Source: Syntrophaceae bacterium UBA6109 (GTDB lineage Bacteria > Desulfobacterota > Syntrophia > Syntrophales > UBA6109). From it: a DNA stretch of 64,000 nt. The stretch's first letter is position 1, and every line of letters begins with the position of its first letter. A program made the translations under genes and the position numbers. Of the stretch, positions 39,722 through 49,211 are shown piece after piece. The stretch is from positions 1 to 64,000 of the forward strand of contig DIWJ01000089.1 of the NCBI GenBank assembly GCA_002428445.1, in the 5' to 3' direction. The notes under the pieces were generated by a model that was not told the origin of the DNA, made no database searches, and saw nothing but the letters and a program-made list of their open reading frames with translations.

Positions 39722-42721
39722 ATGGCCGTCAGCACCAACCTCATCAGCGGTTTGTCCAGCGGTTTCGACTGGAGGAGCATGATCGACCAACTGATTGCGC
39801 TCGATCATGAACGCGTCGATCTCATCTCCGACAGGAAAACCGAATACGAAAGCAAGCTGGCCGAGTGGCAGGGCGTGAATACGAAGCTGCTCACCCTCAA
39901 GACGTCCGCCGAAACGCTCTCCGATTCCGCGGCCTTCGATCTTTTCCGCACCACGCTCAGCTCCGACACGACCACGGCCGCAGCGGATCTCCTCGCCGTC
40001 TCGACCGATTCCACGGCCGCCTCCGGCACCTTCAGCCTCAAAATTCATCAGCTGGCCCGCGCAGAAAAAATTTCCTCCGGCGCCTTCGCGGCAACCGACA
40101 CGGCCCTCTCGATTGCGGGCGATATCCTGATATCGGGCAAGGTGGTCAATATCGTCGGAACGGATACTCTGGCCGACATCAAGAACAAGATCAACGCCGT
40201 CAATACGGGAAGCGATCCCTCGGGCGTGACGGCCAGCATCGTCAGCCATTCATCCACGGATTACCACCTGGTGCTGACGAGCGACGAAACCGGGGCAGCG
40301 GGCATCAGCCTTCTGGAGGCCTCTTCCGGCGGCGTGCTCGACAATCTCGGACTGATCTCGGCGGGCACAGCCATCAAGAACACGACGAGTGACGGGGCCA
40401 TGAGCGACCTCTTCGCCGATTCGAATACCGCCGTCGGCTCGCTTCTCGGACTGACGAGCCCGCCGGGGGACGTCTCCGTGACCATCGGCGGACAGGCGGT
40501 GACGGTCAATCTCGCCACGCAGTCGATTACGACGATCGCGGCGAACATCGACGCCCTCGCGGGGGTTTCCGCTTCCGTGATCGCGGACACGGCCGACGGC
40601 GAAACGAAATACCGCATCGATATCAGCGGCACGACGTCGTTCGTTGACGATACCAATGTTCTCCAGAGCCTCGGAGTTCTCAGAGGGACCTACGGCACCA
40701 TCGCCGAAGTCCTGACGGGGAACACCGCCAATACGACCGACGGAACGACCGCCATTGCCTCGACGACGCAGTGGGATCAGATTTTTGGAGCGAACGTCCA
40801 GGCCGGAACTTCCTTCACCATGACGGGCCGTAAACACGACGGCACGGCCGTCTCCGGATCCTTCACGATCTCATCGACCTCCGCTCAGGTCAGCGAACTC
40901 CTGACCTGCATTGAGGACACGCTCTTTTCGGGAACGGTCACCGCCGCGATCGACGCCGCAGGCAAGATCCAGATCACCGATGGCGCAACGGGCGACAGCC
41001 GGCTGGAACTCGACCTCATCACAAACAACCCGGCCGGAGGCAGTCTCGACTTCGGGACCGTCTCCACCAGCACGGAAGGCAGGAACATGCAGCTTGCGGC
41101 AGGCGCCGATGCCGAGATCGAGCTCGACAACGTTGTCCTGACCTCTGCCTCGAATACCCTTGCCGATGCCATCGCGGGAGTGACGATTGACCTCAGAGGC
41201 GCCAGCGATTCGACGACGGTCACCCTGAAGATCGAACGGGATATCGATTCCATCCGCACCAAGATCCAGGGACTGGTCAGCTCCTACAACGCCATCATGA
41301 CGTACATCGGCACGCAGTTCAGCTACGACGAAGACGCCGAAACGACCGGCGGCATACTCTTCGGCGACGGAACGCTGTCTTCCGTGAAGTCGGACCTGAT
41401 CGGCATCGTGACCGGGAGCGTCACGGGGCTGTCAGGCGATTTCAGCCGCTTGTCGCTCGTTGGAATCGCTTTCGACGATCAGGCAAAACTCGCCATCGAT
41501 ACGACGGTTCTGACGAACGCACTGAAGACGAATTTCGACGAGGTGAAAAAGCTCTTCGTCGCGACGGGCTCGGCCCCCAACTCCCTTTTTCAGTATGTGA
41601 GCCACACCTCGGCGACGGAGGGGGGAGCTTATGCCGTTTCGGTCACGCAGGCCGCCACCCGTACGACGGTGACGGGTTCGGCAGCTCTCGCCGGCGTTCT
41701 GTCCGCGCCGGAAACGATATCGATCGCCGATTACGCGTCCGGACGGGAGGCCCAGGTCTCGCTGACGGCGGGCATGGACCTGGACGACATCGTCAATGCG
41801 GTCAACTCCGAACTGGCAAAATCCTATCTGGAGATTCTCGAGGGCAGCGTCGAGACCGGTTATGCCGCCTCCACGAGCTTCTCCGAAGTCTCCGGTGCCG
41901 ACGACGGCGACGTCATCACCTTCACCGGCAAGCGGCCCAACGGCCTGGGTTTCTCCGGAAGCTACACCGTCGGCACGGGCGACACGATCCAGGATCTGCT
42001 CTCGGCCGTCGAGGACGCTTTCGAGGAAGAGGCTACAGTGACACTCAGTGCCGCGGGTCAACTGGTCGTCACGGACCGGACCGCGGGCGACAGCCTGCTG
42101 GAACTGACCATGAATACCTCGTCCGTCTCCGGCCTCGACTTCGGCACGATCGCCGCTTCAACGGAAGGCCGGAACGCCATGACCATCACGGCCTCCAAGA
42201 CGGGCGACAACCGCCTGCTTCTCACCCACAACAATTATGGTACCGGGTATCCCATCATCGTCTCCGAGACCGGAGGAGCGGAACTGGGGCTCAACGACGC
42301 ATCCCTGGTCTACGGTGTCAACGTGGCCGGAACGATCAACGGTGCAGCGGCGACCGGAAGCGGACAGTCCCTGACGCTGGCCGCCGACGGCAACGGCGCC
42401 GACGGTTTGTCCATTTTCTACACGGGAACAAACCCATCCTCCACCACCTTCAACCTCACACTGGGCATCGCGGACCTTCTGGAGAGACAGCTTTCGATCA
42501 TCACCGACGCCAATGAAGGCTATGTCGGCTTCAAGCAGACATCTCTCCAGGATCGGATCGATGCTTTTGAAACCCAGATTTCCCAGATGGAGGCACTCCT
42601 GGAGCGCAAAACGGAAGCCATGATCAACCGTTTTGTCCGGATGGAGACGGCCTTGAGCAAGATCCAGAACCAGGGGAGCTGGCTGTCAAGCCAGCTGGAA
42701 GCGCTGAGCAGCGGTTCATAA
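39722..42721 (+). CDS. fliD: Flagellar filament cap protein FliD (HAP2), unusually long
   Basis: FliD caps the filament tip and helps flagellin to polymerise. The N-terminal FliD_N domain (VSTNLISGLSSGFDWRSMID) and C-terminal FliD_C region (about 480-640 and 850-999, ending in a coiled coil with QTSLQDRIDAFETQISQME) are clear. At 999 residues it is about twice the usual length. The extra length is largely in the middle and includes a duplicated module: SFTMTGRKHDGTAVSGSFTI...LDFGTVSTSTEGRN at about 360-465, and VITFTGKRPNGLGFSGSYTV...LDFGTIAASTEGRN at about 730-820. The added domains probably decorate the cap. GGAGG precedes the start. Confidence 0.93.
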   Translation: MAVSTNLISGLSSGFDWRSMIDQLIALDHERVDLISDRKTEYESKLAEWQGVNTKLLTLKTSAETLSDSAAFDLFRTTLSSDTTTAAADLLAVSTDSTAASGTFSLKIHQLARAEKISSGAFAATDTALSIAGDILISGKVVNIVGTDTLADIKNKINAVNTGSDPSGVTASIVSHSSTDYHLVLTSDETGAAGISLLEASSGGVLDNLGLISAGTAIKNTTSDGAMSDLFADSNTAVGSLLGLTSPPGDVSVTIGGQAVTVNLATQSITTIAANIDALAGVSASVIADTADGETKYRIDISGTTSFVDDTNVLQSLGVLRGTYGTIAEVLTGNTANTTDGTTAIASTTQWDQIFGANVQAGTSFTMTGRKHDGTAVSGSFTISSTSAQVSELLTCIEDTLFSGTVTAAIDAAGKIQITDGATGDSRLELDLITNNPAGGSLDFGTVSTSTEGRNMQLAAGADAEIELDNVVLTSASNTLADAIAGVTIDLRGASDSTTVTLKIERDIDSIRTKIQGLVSSYNAIMTYIGTQFSYDEDAETTGGILFGDGTLSSVKSDLIGIVTGSVTGLSGDFSRLSLVGIAFDDQAKLAIDTTVLTNALKTNFDEVKKLFVATGSAPNSLFQYVSHTSATEGGAYAVSVTQAATRTTVTGSAALAGVLSAPETISIADYASGREAQVSLTAGMDLDDIVNAVNSELAKSYLEILEGSVETGYAASTSFSEVSGADDGDVITFTGKRPNGLGFSGSYTVGTGDTIQDLLSAVEDAFEEEATVTLSAAGQLVVTDRTAGDSLLELTMNTSSVSGLDFGTIAASTEGRNAMTITASKTGDNRLLLTHNNYGTGYPIIVSETGGAELGLNDASLVYGVNVAGTINGAAATGSGQSLTLAADGNGADGLSIFYTGTNPSSTTFNLTLGIADLLERQLSIITDANEGYVGFKQTSLQDRIDAFETQISQMEALLERKTEAMINRFVRMETALSKIQNQGSWLSSQLEALSSGS

Positions 42722-42776
42722 ACAACCGATCGGGAAGCACCCGGCCGAATTTTTTTTCGAAGAAGGAGAAGAGCCC

Positions 42777-43223
42777 ATGTTTGGAAACGGCGCGAAAGAC
42801 TACAAACGGATGGAAGTGGTGACGGCAGACCCCAAGCGGCTGGTGATTTTGTGCTACGAGAGCGTTCTCGGCAACCTCAGGCTCGCGCGATCCTGCTATG
42901 CATCGGACGAATTTGAGGTAAAGGCCAACGCCCTTCAGAAGGCCCTCGACGTGATCTGCGAGTTGCGCAACGCCCTGGATTTCGAAAGAGGCGGCGAGAT
43001 CGCGCGGAATCTCGATGCCCTCTACGCTTACATGAATCGCCGTCTTCTGGAAGCGGACCTCCGCAAAGATCTCCAGGGAATCGACGAGGTGATCGCAATG
43101 CTGGAAGACCTGGAATCCGCCTGGAAGGAGATCTTCTACGGCCGTGGCGAAGCCACGGTCGATGAAGCAAGCGCCGACCTCGCCCGCATGGCCTACCCGG
43201 CACAGGCAGCGATGAGCGCCTGA
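42777..43223 (+). CDS. fliS: Flagellin export chaperone FliS
   Basis: FliS binds the C-terminus of flagellin in the cytoplasm and prevents premature assembly. The 148-residue helical protein has the family pattern DYKRMEVVTADPKRLVILCY and a central KALDVICELRNALDFERGGE segment, with LDALYAYMNRRLLEAD. It is 55 bp downstream of fliD with AAGGAG upstream. Confidence 0.93.
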   Translation: MFGNGAKDYKRMEVVTADPKRLVILCYESVLGNLRLARSCYASDEFEVKANALQKALDVICELRNALDFERGGEIARNLDALYAYMNRRLLEADLRKDLQGIDEVIAMLEDLESAWKEIFYGRGEATVDEASADLARMAYPAQAAMSA

Positions 43224-43240
43224 CTGCCTTCGGAGGAACG

Positions 43241-43693
43241 ATGGAAAAGGACCGGACGGTAAGCGCAAACAGGAATCCCTCCGAACGGAAAGCCGACGCC
43301 TTTCGAAAGGTGCTGGAGCTTACGGAACGCATCGAAGCATGCCTGCGCAAGGATGAAATCGATGAAGCGGCAGGCCTCTTGAACGAGCGCCAGCTGTGGA
43401 TGGACCGGATTGACAGCCTCGCCAGGTTCCGCCCCGCTCGCACGGAAGAAAAGACGCAGAAGCCCGTCAAGGACGACCCCTCGCAAGCCGCAATCGACAA
43501 TGCCGAGCGAAGCCGGATTGCCCGGCTTATCCGCGCCTGTATCGACAAGAACGTCCAATGTGAGGATCTCCTGCAGTCGGCCTGCGGAAAGGCGCGTTCG
43601 GCGCTGTCCGCAATGCGTCCTTCCAAGCCAGCTTTTGTCAACTATCCGGATGCCCGGAACAGCGTGCCGCGCTTCGTGGATGTTCGATCGTGA
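43241..43693 (+). CDS. FliT-like small helical flagellar protein
   Basis: A 150-residue, strongly charged, helical protein directly after fliS, where FliT-type chaperones of FliD are usually encoded. Sequence match to FliT is weak; recognisable features are the RKVLELTERIEACLRKDEID helix and RQLWMDRID. The call rests mostly on position and size. A glycine/acid-poor tail (FVNYPDARNSVPRFVDVRS) ends the protein. Confidence 0.6.
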   Translation: MEKDRTVSANRNPSERKADAFRKVLELTERIEACLRKDEIDEAAGLLNERQLWMDRIDSLARFRPARTEEKTQKPVKDDPSQAAIDNAERSRIARLIRACIDKNVQCEDLLQSACGKARSALSAMRPSKPAFVNYPDARNSVPRFVDVRS

Positions 43694-43721
43694 AGGCGGC
43701 TTCAGGAGGTCTTTCGATCCC

Positions 43722-43749
43722 TAAAGTTTATCGCGAAAGGAGCCGATGA
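43722..43749 (+). promoter_or_regulatory. Sigma28 (FliA) promoter of flaG
   Basis: TAAAGTTT (43722-43729), a 12-nt spacer and GCCGATGA (43742-43749), about 50 bp before flaG. Confidence 0.82.
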
Positions 43750-43800
43750 TAAAAGTGAAGGAAAGGAGAGGTCCTCCTTGAAAGGAGAGGGTTCCAGACC

Positions 43801-44160
43801 ATGAACGTCAACAGTGCAACAGCGGCGCCCGCGAGCGCCGTCGAGTTTTCTCCGCCGAGCCAGGTTGAGCGGGAACCGGCGCCGGTGCAGGAGGTAAAGC
43901 CATCCGCCCCTCCCCCGGTTCAAGTCGAGCCTGACAATGAGGCCATCCGGCAAATGGTCGAAGAAATTCGGAACCAGTTCAACACCATGAATCTGAGCCT
44001 GAATTTCTCCACCTACGGGGAGCATAACGAGCGGATCGCAATCGCAGTGGTGGATAAGGAAACAGGCAGGGTCGTCCGCGAGATTCCACCGAAGGAGCTT
44101 CAGCATCTGTCGATGAAGTTCGACGAACTGATCGGCCTTCTCTTCAACGCGTCCGCCTGA
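43801..44160 (+). CDS. flaG: FlaG family protein
   Basis: A 119-residue protein, Pro/Ala/Val-rich for the first 45 residues, then the FlaG domain: LNFSTYGEHNERIAIAVVDK, then GRVVREIPPKE and LSMKFDELIGLLF. FlaG affects filament length in several bacteria. It is alone behind its own sigma28 promoter and convergent with fliW. Confidence 0.9.
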   Translation: MNVNSATAAPASAVEFSPPSQVEREPAPVQEVKPSAPPPVQVEPDNEAIRQMVEEIRNQFNTMNLSLNFSTYGEHNERIAIAVVDKETGRVVREIPPKELQHLSMKFDELIGLLFNASA

Positions 44161-44362
44161 AAAAAACTCCGGCGCATTTCAATCGCCATGCCGGCCTCTT
44201 CCCTTCGACATCTTCCCTTCTTCAGAATACCGGCGCACCGTCTTCCCATCCTGTCCTTGAAACGCTTTCGGCTGTGCGGCCGGACAGGCAAGCGCACAAC
44301 CACAAAATACGACCTTGTATTCAATAGATAGAAGATAACGCTGAAGTTGTGCTTTGAGGCGG

Positions 44363-44866
44363 CTACTTTCCGGAGGCCGCCGCTTTGCGGCTTTCATCCG
44401 GCCGGTGGGAACCATGAGCCATTCTTACTCCTGCCCGGGAGGATTCTCCCGCAAGGGCATATTGAACCGGATAGGCATCATTTTCCAGGACGATCTGCTT
44501 GGCGATCCGTTTGGCCGCATGGACGATGAGCGGGGCACGGAGATTGACCGTCGCCGCAAAAGGTTCCTTGCGGATCGTCACGATCGCCAGCACGAGGACG
44601 TCGGCCGGAGCGCCGATCTCGAGAAGCCGGATATCCTCATCCCCGATGGCGGGCTCGTAATCCGATCTGACCATGAAGGGATCGACCACGACAAAGGCGA
44701 CGGCGCCGTCTTCCGCTGATTGGAGCCACCAGAACGGGCTTTGATTGTCGTGCTGAATCAAGGCGAATTTTCGCAGATGCTCGAATCCGAGAATCGGCCC
44801 TTTCATCTCGACGACCCTGGAAGAGTCCAGTTCGATCGTCCCGAAACGGCTTGTCGATATCTTCAC
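44363..44866 (-). CDS. fliW: Flagellar assembly factor FliW
   Basis: FliW binds flagellin and, when free, binds and inhibits CsrA, so that flagellin translation follows secretion. The 167-residue protein has the FliW beta-barrel signature ([58 protein letters not shown]) and a longer-than-usual C-terminal tail of about 20 residues. It overlaps csrA by 4 bp, the conserved csrA-fliW pair. Confidence 0.95.
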   Translation of the reverse strand: MKISTSRFGTIELDSSRVVEMKGPILGFEHLRKFALIQHDNQSPFWWLQSAEDGAVAFVVVDPFMVRSDYEPAIGDEDIRLLEIGAPADVLVLAIVTIRKEPFAATVNLRAPLIVHAAKRIAKQIVLENDAYPVQYALAGESSRAGVRMAHGSHRPDESRKAAASGK

Positions 44867-45129
44867 CGCCCAACCTCCCTGATGCCCTTTTTCCCACCGA
44901 CGATCCGGTGCAGTCTGTCCATCATATCCGGCACGTCGCTGGCGTTGAGCAATGCGGCGTTCCGGTTCTGGTCCTGAATGACCCGGTAGACCTCTTCGCG
45001 GTGCACCGTCACTGAGCCAGGCGCCTCGACGCCCACCTTGACCTGCTTGCTCTTCACTTCCAGAAACGATATCTTGATGTCGTCTCCGATCTGAATCGAT
45101 TCCCCCAACTTCCTTGTCAGGATCAGCAT
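44863..45129 (-). CDS. csrA: Carbon storage / translational regulator CsrA
   Basis: An RNA-binding dimer that blocks ribosome access at GGA-containing leaders. In 88 residues, [16 protein letters not shown] and [19 protein letters not shown] are canonical, including Arg44-type GxxAP..VxVHREE contacts. The tail after residue 62 ([20 protein letters not shown]) is longer than in enteric CsrA. Its most obvious local target is the GGA-rich flagellin leader. Confidence 0.96.
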   Translation of the reverse strand: MLILTRKLGESIQIGDDIKISFLEVKSKQVKVGVEAPGSVTVHREEVYRVIQDQNRNAALLNASDVPDMMDRLHRIVGGKKGIREVGR

Positions 45130-45181
45130 ACCAGTCTCCGCAAGTTCTCCGCCGAACGGATCGCCGCCGTCCGCTGCGGTA

Positions 45182-46381
45182 CTATTTCAAAAACTGAATG
45201 ATCGAATTGTTCCCGATTTGAGCAGCCATCGAATAGCACGCCTCAAGGGCGATCTCATGGGACTTGTATTCGATCAGCAACTGGGAAACGTCCGTATCCT
45301 CCGCATTGGACATCAATTCCGTAAGTTGCAGGTCCAGAGCGGAATAGCTGTTCCTGGCCGCCTCCAATATCTCCATCCGGCTGCCGCATCGGGAAACCTG
45401 CCGGGTGGTCTGGTCGTAGCCCTCCTGCAAGAGATCGATTTGAGACGAGATCCCGGTCGCGTTGTTCGTCTCCAGGGCCGTCTTCAGATCGTCCAGCACC
45501 GCAAAGACGTCCACGGAACCGCCGTTCGCATCGGTGAATACGCTCTCGCCCGTGATCCCGTAACGGAACGTGTTCCCCTTCCCGATTTCCACGGCCGCTT
45601 CTTCGCCATTGCCCTGATAATATCCGGCCGCAAGGGTCTGCACGCTGAACAGATCGCCGCCCGTCAACTGCTCGGTCCCCGTCTCCTGGAAGCGGATGTT
45701 CACTCCGTCGCCGATGGCGACATCTCCGACCAGGCCCGTCTTCACCGCCCCCCACGTCTTCCCGCCGTCGCTGGAAACCTGGTAAGTGGTTGCGGCAAGC
45801 GCCCCGCCGGCGGCGATGCGGACGACATACGTCTTGTTCCGGTCCGCCGTGTACGCGCCTGAGGCAGTGACAGTGCCGTCGAAGACGTTGGCATCGGAAG
45901 CGACGGCCGCACCGATGGAAGCTAGACCGGGAGCGGTGGAAAAAGGCTCGGCATCCGCGCGCGAGCCGGCGAAGAGATAACGGCCGCCGAATTTCGAATT
46001 GGCAATCGCGCGGAGTTCGTCGATGAGGGAGGAAATGGACGTGGCGGCGCTTTTTCGCGAGTCTTCCGAAGCCGTTGCGCTCGATTGCGACAGGCTGAGC
46101 CCCTTCGCCTCGATCAGTATGTCCGCCGCCGATGAGAGCTTGGATTCCGTCACGGACAGCCAGGATTCGGCATTTTCGATGTTCCTTCCATAGTTTTCAA
46201 GGGAGGTGCGGGTCGTTCGCAAGTCCAGGACGGTGCTTGTCCCCAGCGGGTCGTCCGAAGGGCGGTTGATCCTTTTCTGCGATGCCATCTGTTCCATGAG
46301 CTGGCCGTTCTTGTTCTGCACCTTGAACAGGTTCTCGGTCATGAGGAAATATTTCATCTGTTCCGTGACCCGCGTAATCAT
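45182..46381 (-). CDS. flgL: Hook-filament junction protein FlgL (HAP3)
   Basis: The 399-residue protein has flagellin-like ends: [14 protein letters not shown] and [20 protein letters not shown] at the N-terminus, and [22 protein letters not shown] at the C-terminus. The middle is Gly/Ala/Thr-rich. It joins hook to filament together with FlgK, encoded just upstream in the same operon (38 bp gap). Confidence 0.95.
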   Translation of the reverse strand: MITRVTEQMKYFLMTENLFKVQNKNGQLMEQMASQKRINRPSDDPLGTSTVLDLRTTRTSLENYGRNIENAESWLSVTESKLSSAADILIEAKGLSLSQSSATASEDSRKSAATSISSLIDELRAIANSKFGGRYLFAGSRADAEPFSTAPGLASIGAAVASDANVFDGTVTASGAYTADRNKTYVVRIAAGGALAATTYQVSSDGGKTWGAVKTGLVGDVAIGDGVNIRFQETGTEQLTGGDLFSVQTLAAGYYQGNGEEAAVEIGKGNTFRYGITGESVFTDANGGSVDVFAVLDDLKTALETNNATGISSQIDLLQEGYDQTTRQVSRCGSRMEILEAARNSYSALDLQLTELMSNAEDTDVSQLLIEYKSHEIALEACYSMAAQIGNNSIIQFLK

Positions 46382-46419
46382 CGCCCGCTCCCCCTATGGC
46401 CTCCGCCCTATCGTGCCTG

Positions 46420-47805
46420 TTATTTCCCGAGAGTCATCAGCGTATCCAGCATCTCGTTGACCACGCCGCACAGTTTTCCGGCCGCGTTGTAACCGGCCTG
46501 ATACTTGATCAGATTGAGCATCTCCTCATCCAGGGAAACGCCGGCGACGGACTCCCGCTGGCTCAGGAGCTGCGAGGAGATCATTCCCTGCCGCTCCGCC
46601 GCGCGCGCCGCCTCCACGGCGTCCTGACCCACTGACGCCAGGAACGAGGAATAGTAGCTCGCGATCGTGACCCGTCCCCCGCTCATCAGGAGTTCATCCT
46701 GAAGAGTGGCAATGCTCCTGGCTTTATCGCCGTCGCCGTTGACCGTCGCCGATGCGGCGATCTTTCCGGAATCGGCCTCAATCACCGGATTGAGCACCAT
46801 GCCTTCGGCGGTCGTCGCCGGAAGAAAAAAGGCAACCCCGGCATTGCCGTCGACGTCGTACCCGCCCTGGTGCGCATTGTTGACCGCCGCGATCAGGGCG
46901 GAGGCTACGGCATCGAGTTCCTTAAGGTATTCCGGAATTCTGACGTCGCGGATTTCGAGAAAGCCCCCGATCTTGCCTCCGTCGATGGCGTTGTTCAAAG
47001 AGACATCGGGCTCGCTGACGGCAACGACGTTGTACAGGTTGCTGTTGTCTGGATTGTCCTTCACGGTGAGCGGAAAGGTTGTCGCGCCCTGAACGAGCGG
47101 CGTTCCGTTGGACAGAAAGATGTTGACGCCGCCGTCGGCATCCTCAAAGTACTGGATATCGGCCAAGGCGCCGATGGTGTTCATCAGCTCGGCCCGCTGG
47201 TCCTTGAGGTTGTCGGCGGACATCCCGCCCGTCTCGCTCTGCACGACCTGCTGGTTCAATACCGCCATGTCCGCAAGATAGGCATTCAATTGGGACACCT
47301 GATCGGAGACCCCTTCATTGGCGTCACTCTGCAGCGATTCCAGCGCGCCGGCGTACTGGCGGAAAGCGGAAGCGAGACTGCCGGCGACGGAGGCAAGAAC
47401 GTCCCGTTCCCCCTTGCCCGAGGGATCGGCCGACAGATCCGACCATGCGCCCCAGAACTGGTTCATGAGGGCGTTCAGGCCGTCAACGGAGCTCTCGTTG
47501 AATACCTCCTCCACCCGGCCCAGGAGATCCTCGCGGATATTGTTGTAGCCCACTTCCTGTTGCTGCTGGACAAGCTGCTCCTCCAGATACCGGTCGTAGA
47601 TCCGTTCGACATTCGTGATCTTGACGCCCACCTGGAGCGAATCGACCCCTGCGGCGGCCTGCCGTACGGAGCCGAATATCGGCCTCAGCCGGGAGTAGCC
47701 GGAGGTGTTGACATTGGCGATATTGGAACTCGTGATGTTGATTGCGGTGAGATTGCTGAGCAACGTCTCTTTCGCCGTATTGAAGACTCTGCTGATGTCC
47801 GACAT
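46420..47805 (-). CDS. flgK: Hook-filament junction protein FlgK (HAP1)
   Basis: The 461 residues include the rod/hook N-terminal motif (LLSNLTAINITSSNIANVNT followed by SGYSRLRP), the FlgK family segment YLEEQLVQQQQEVGY, and a C-terminal MLNLIKYQAGYNAAGKLCGV. It lies 4 bp downstream of flgN, its chaperone gene. Confidence 0.95.
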   Translation of the reverse strand: MSDISRVFNTAKETLLSNLTAINITSSNIANVNTSGYSRLRPIFGSVRQAAAGVDSLQVGVKITNVERIYDRYLEEQLVQQQQEVGYNNIREDLLGRVEEVFNESSVDGLNALMNQFWGAWSDLSADPSGKGERDVLASVAGSLASAFRQYAGALESLQSDANEGVSDQVSQLNAYLADMAVLNQQVVQSETGGMSADNLKDQRAELMNTIGALADIQYFEDADGGVNIFLSNGTPLVQGATTFPLTVKDNPDNSNLYNVVAVSEPDVSLNNAIDGGKIGGFLEIRDVRIPEYLKELDAVASALIAAVNNAHQGGYDVDGNAGVAFFLPATTAEGMVLNPVIEADSGKIAASATVNGDGDKARSIATLQDELLMSGGRVTIASYYSSFLASVGQDAVEAARAAERQGMISSQLLSQRESVAGVSLDEEMLNLIKYQAGYNAAGKLCGVVNEMLDTLMTLGK

Positions 47806-47809
47806 TTCG

Positions 47810-48364
47810 TCACCCTTCCGCTTCGACGATTCGGCCGTTGCGGCCGGCGCGCATCAATCGCCCGCTCTGCTGATAGACGGGATTTCTCATCCCCAGTTCC
47901 TGGATGAAATCGATCGCGCCCCGGAGAAGTGAAACGGACACATCCAGGAGATCCTGGTTGCCCCGGTTCAGTTCGTGGATCTCGCGGAGCAGAGACCTCA
48001 AGTTCTGCCGACAGGACTGGAGATCCGCCCTTACGTCGCCGTCGACCGCGTCGGCAAGGGAGGTCAAATTGACCTCGCCTTCCGGCATCCCCATCGCCCT
48101 GCCGATCTTCCTGATGTACCCGGCACGGACCTCCTCCAGCATTTTCAGCTTCCAGATAACGGTCTCTTTCTTCGCCTGGAGACTGCGCAGATCTTCGATC
48201 GAAGAGGGCCGTTTGATCGTTTCCCGTTCGTCTGCGATAAGCCCCCGCAGCTCGCGCCATACGCCCGTTTCCGTTGCGAGGGCCGTCAGCAGCGACCTGC
48301 AAAGGTCACCGGGATTTCGGGAACTTACCAGATCCTGTTTCAGCCGGAATTCTTCCTGCGTCAT
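47810..48364 (-). CDS. flgN: FlgK/FlgL export chaperone FlgN
   Basis: A 184-residue all-helical protein of the FlgN family, with a central heptad-rich segment (SLQAKKETVIWKLKMLEEVR) and a C-terminal LLREIHELNRGNQDLLD followed by a variable basic tail. Its position directly before flgK supports the call. A short perfect palindrome GCTTTCGCGAAAGC lies in the gap between it and flgM (48423-48436). Confidence 0.87.
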   Translation of the reverse strand: MTQEEFRLKQDLVSSRNPGDLCRSLLTALATETGVWRELRGLIADERETIKRPSSIEDLRSLQAKKETVIWKLKMLEEVRAGYIRKIGRAMGMPEGEVNLTSLADAVDGDVRADLQSCRQNLRSLLREIHELNRGNQDLLDVSVSLLRGAIDFIQELGMRNPVYQQSGRLMRAGRNGRIVEAEG

Positions 48365-48483
48365 GGCCCTTTCCTTGAGAGCTTCGGAAGCGCAATACCC
48401 GTAGATCGAAAGTCCACGGTGTGCTTTCGCGAAAGCCGATAATCCTGGCCCGGCACGGGAAAAGAGGAGGTCGGATGGGAAAA

Positions 48484-48789
48484 TCAGGCAAAAAGGTCGA
48501 TGATCGACTCTCCCACCATCTTCTCGGCAATCTTCTCCCCGCTCACATCGTAGGCGCCTTTTTCGATCCGCTCCTGGAGGTCCTTCACCTTCTCTTCACG
48601 AACCTCCGGGAGTTCGGACACCGCGTCCTTGAGCTGCTGGATATCCTTTGCCTTGGTGGAAAGATCGACCTTCTCTTCGGGAGACTTGAAACCGTTCACC
48701 TGCTTTTCGGCTTCCTGGCGCGTCCCGTCAGCACGCTTGTACTGCTGGACCAACTGGGCCGCCATATCCTTGACATCTGTCACCTTCAT
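48484..48789 (-). CDS. flgM: Anti-sigma28 factor FlgM
   Basis: FlgM holds FliA inactive until it is secreted through the completed hook. The 101-residue protein has a disordered N-terminal half and the FlgM core EKVDLSTKAKDIQQLKDAV, VREEKVKDLQERIEKGAYDV and SGEKIAEKMV. A sigma28 promoter directly upstream (48823-48850) gives negative feedback on FliA. Confidence 0.95.
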   Translation of the reverse strand: MKVTDVKDMAAQLVQQYKRADGTRQEAEKQVNGFKSPEEKVDLSTKAKDIQQLKDAVSELPEVREEKVKDLQERIEKGAYDVSGEKIAEKMVGESIIDLFA

Positions 48790-48822
48790 GTCTTCGTCTC
48801 CTTGCGCGTGATCTTAACACAC

Positions 48823-48850
48823 CTATCGGCAAGTTCGCACCAATACTTTA
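48823..48850 (-). promoter_or_regulatory. Sigma28 (FliA) promoter of flgM-flgN-flgK-flgL
   Basis: Minus strand: TAAAGTAT (48843-48850), a 12-nt spacer, GCCGATAG (48823-48830). It lies in the 64-bp gap between flgJ and flgM. Confidence 0.88.
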
Positions 48851-48853
48851 ACT

Positions 48854-49198
48854 TTATTTTTCCCGACCGTCATTTTCGCGGCCCCGGCTCATCTGTTCGA
48901 AGAGGATTTTCTGGAGACCCAGGCCGTTTGCCCTGTTTGCCGCCTCCTCGGAGATCTTCTGGTCCATCAGCATCTCGTAGGTGTCCTTCCCCGCTACCTG
49001 CCCTATTGCCCCCCCTGCGGGAACCGTCCGCCGCATGGTCTTGAGCAGGGTATATGTGAACATCGCTTCGAAATCCTTGCAGGCCTTCTTCAGCTGCCGC
49101 TCCTTCTTCAGATCTTCCGCCGATTTTGCGGCTTCTCTGCCCTTGCCTTCCGCCGCGGCGGAAATCGCCGCTGTCGAAATCTTGTGTATTTCATTCAT
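48854..49198 (-). CDS. flgJ: Rod-binding protein, FlgJ N-terminal type
   Basis: A 114-residue protein equivalent to the rod-capping half of FlgJ only: LKKACKDFEAMFTYTLLKTM and MLMDQKISEEAANRANGLGL are diagnostic. The muramidase half found in enteric FlgJ is absent, so a separate enzyme must open the murein; the transglycosylase at 8462-9208 is a candidate. Confidence 0.92.
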   Translation of the reverse strand: MNEIHKISTAAISAAAEGKGREAAKSAEDLKKERQLKKACKDFEAMFTYTLLKTMRRTVPAGGAIGQVAGKDTYEMLMDQKISEEAANRANGLGLQKILFEQMSRGRENDGREK

Positions 49199-49211
49199 TC
49201 CCGGCCCCTCA

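Noticed and set aside
48435..48442. GCCGATAA on the plus strand near flgN
   Set aside because: No -35 box at the required distance, and it points against the flagellar genes.
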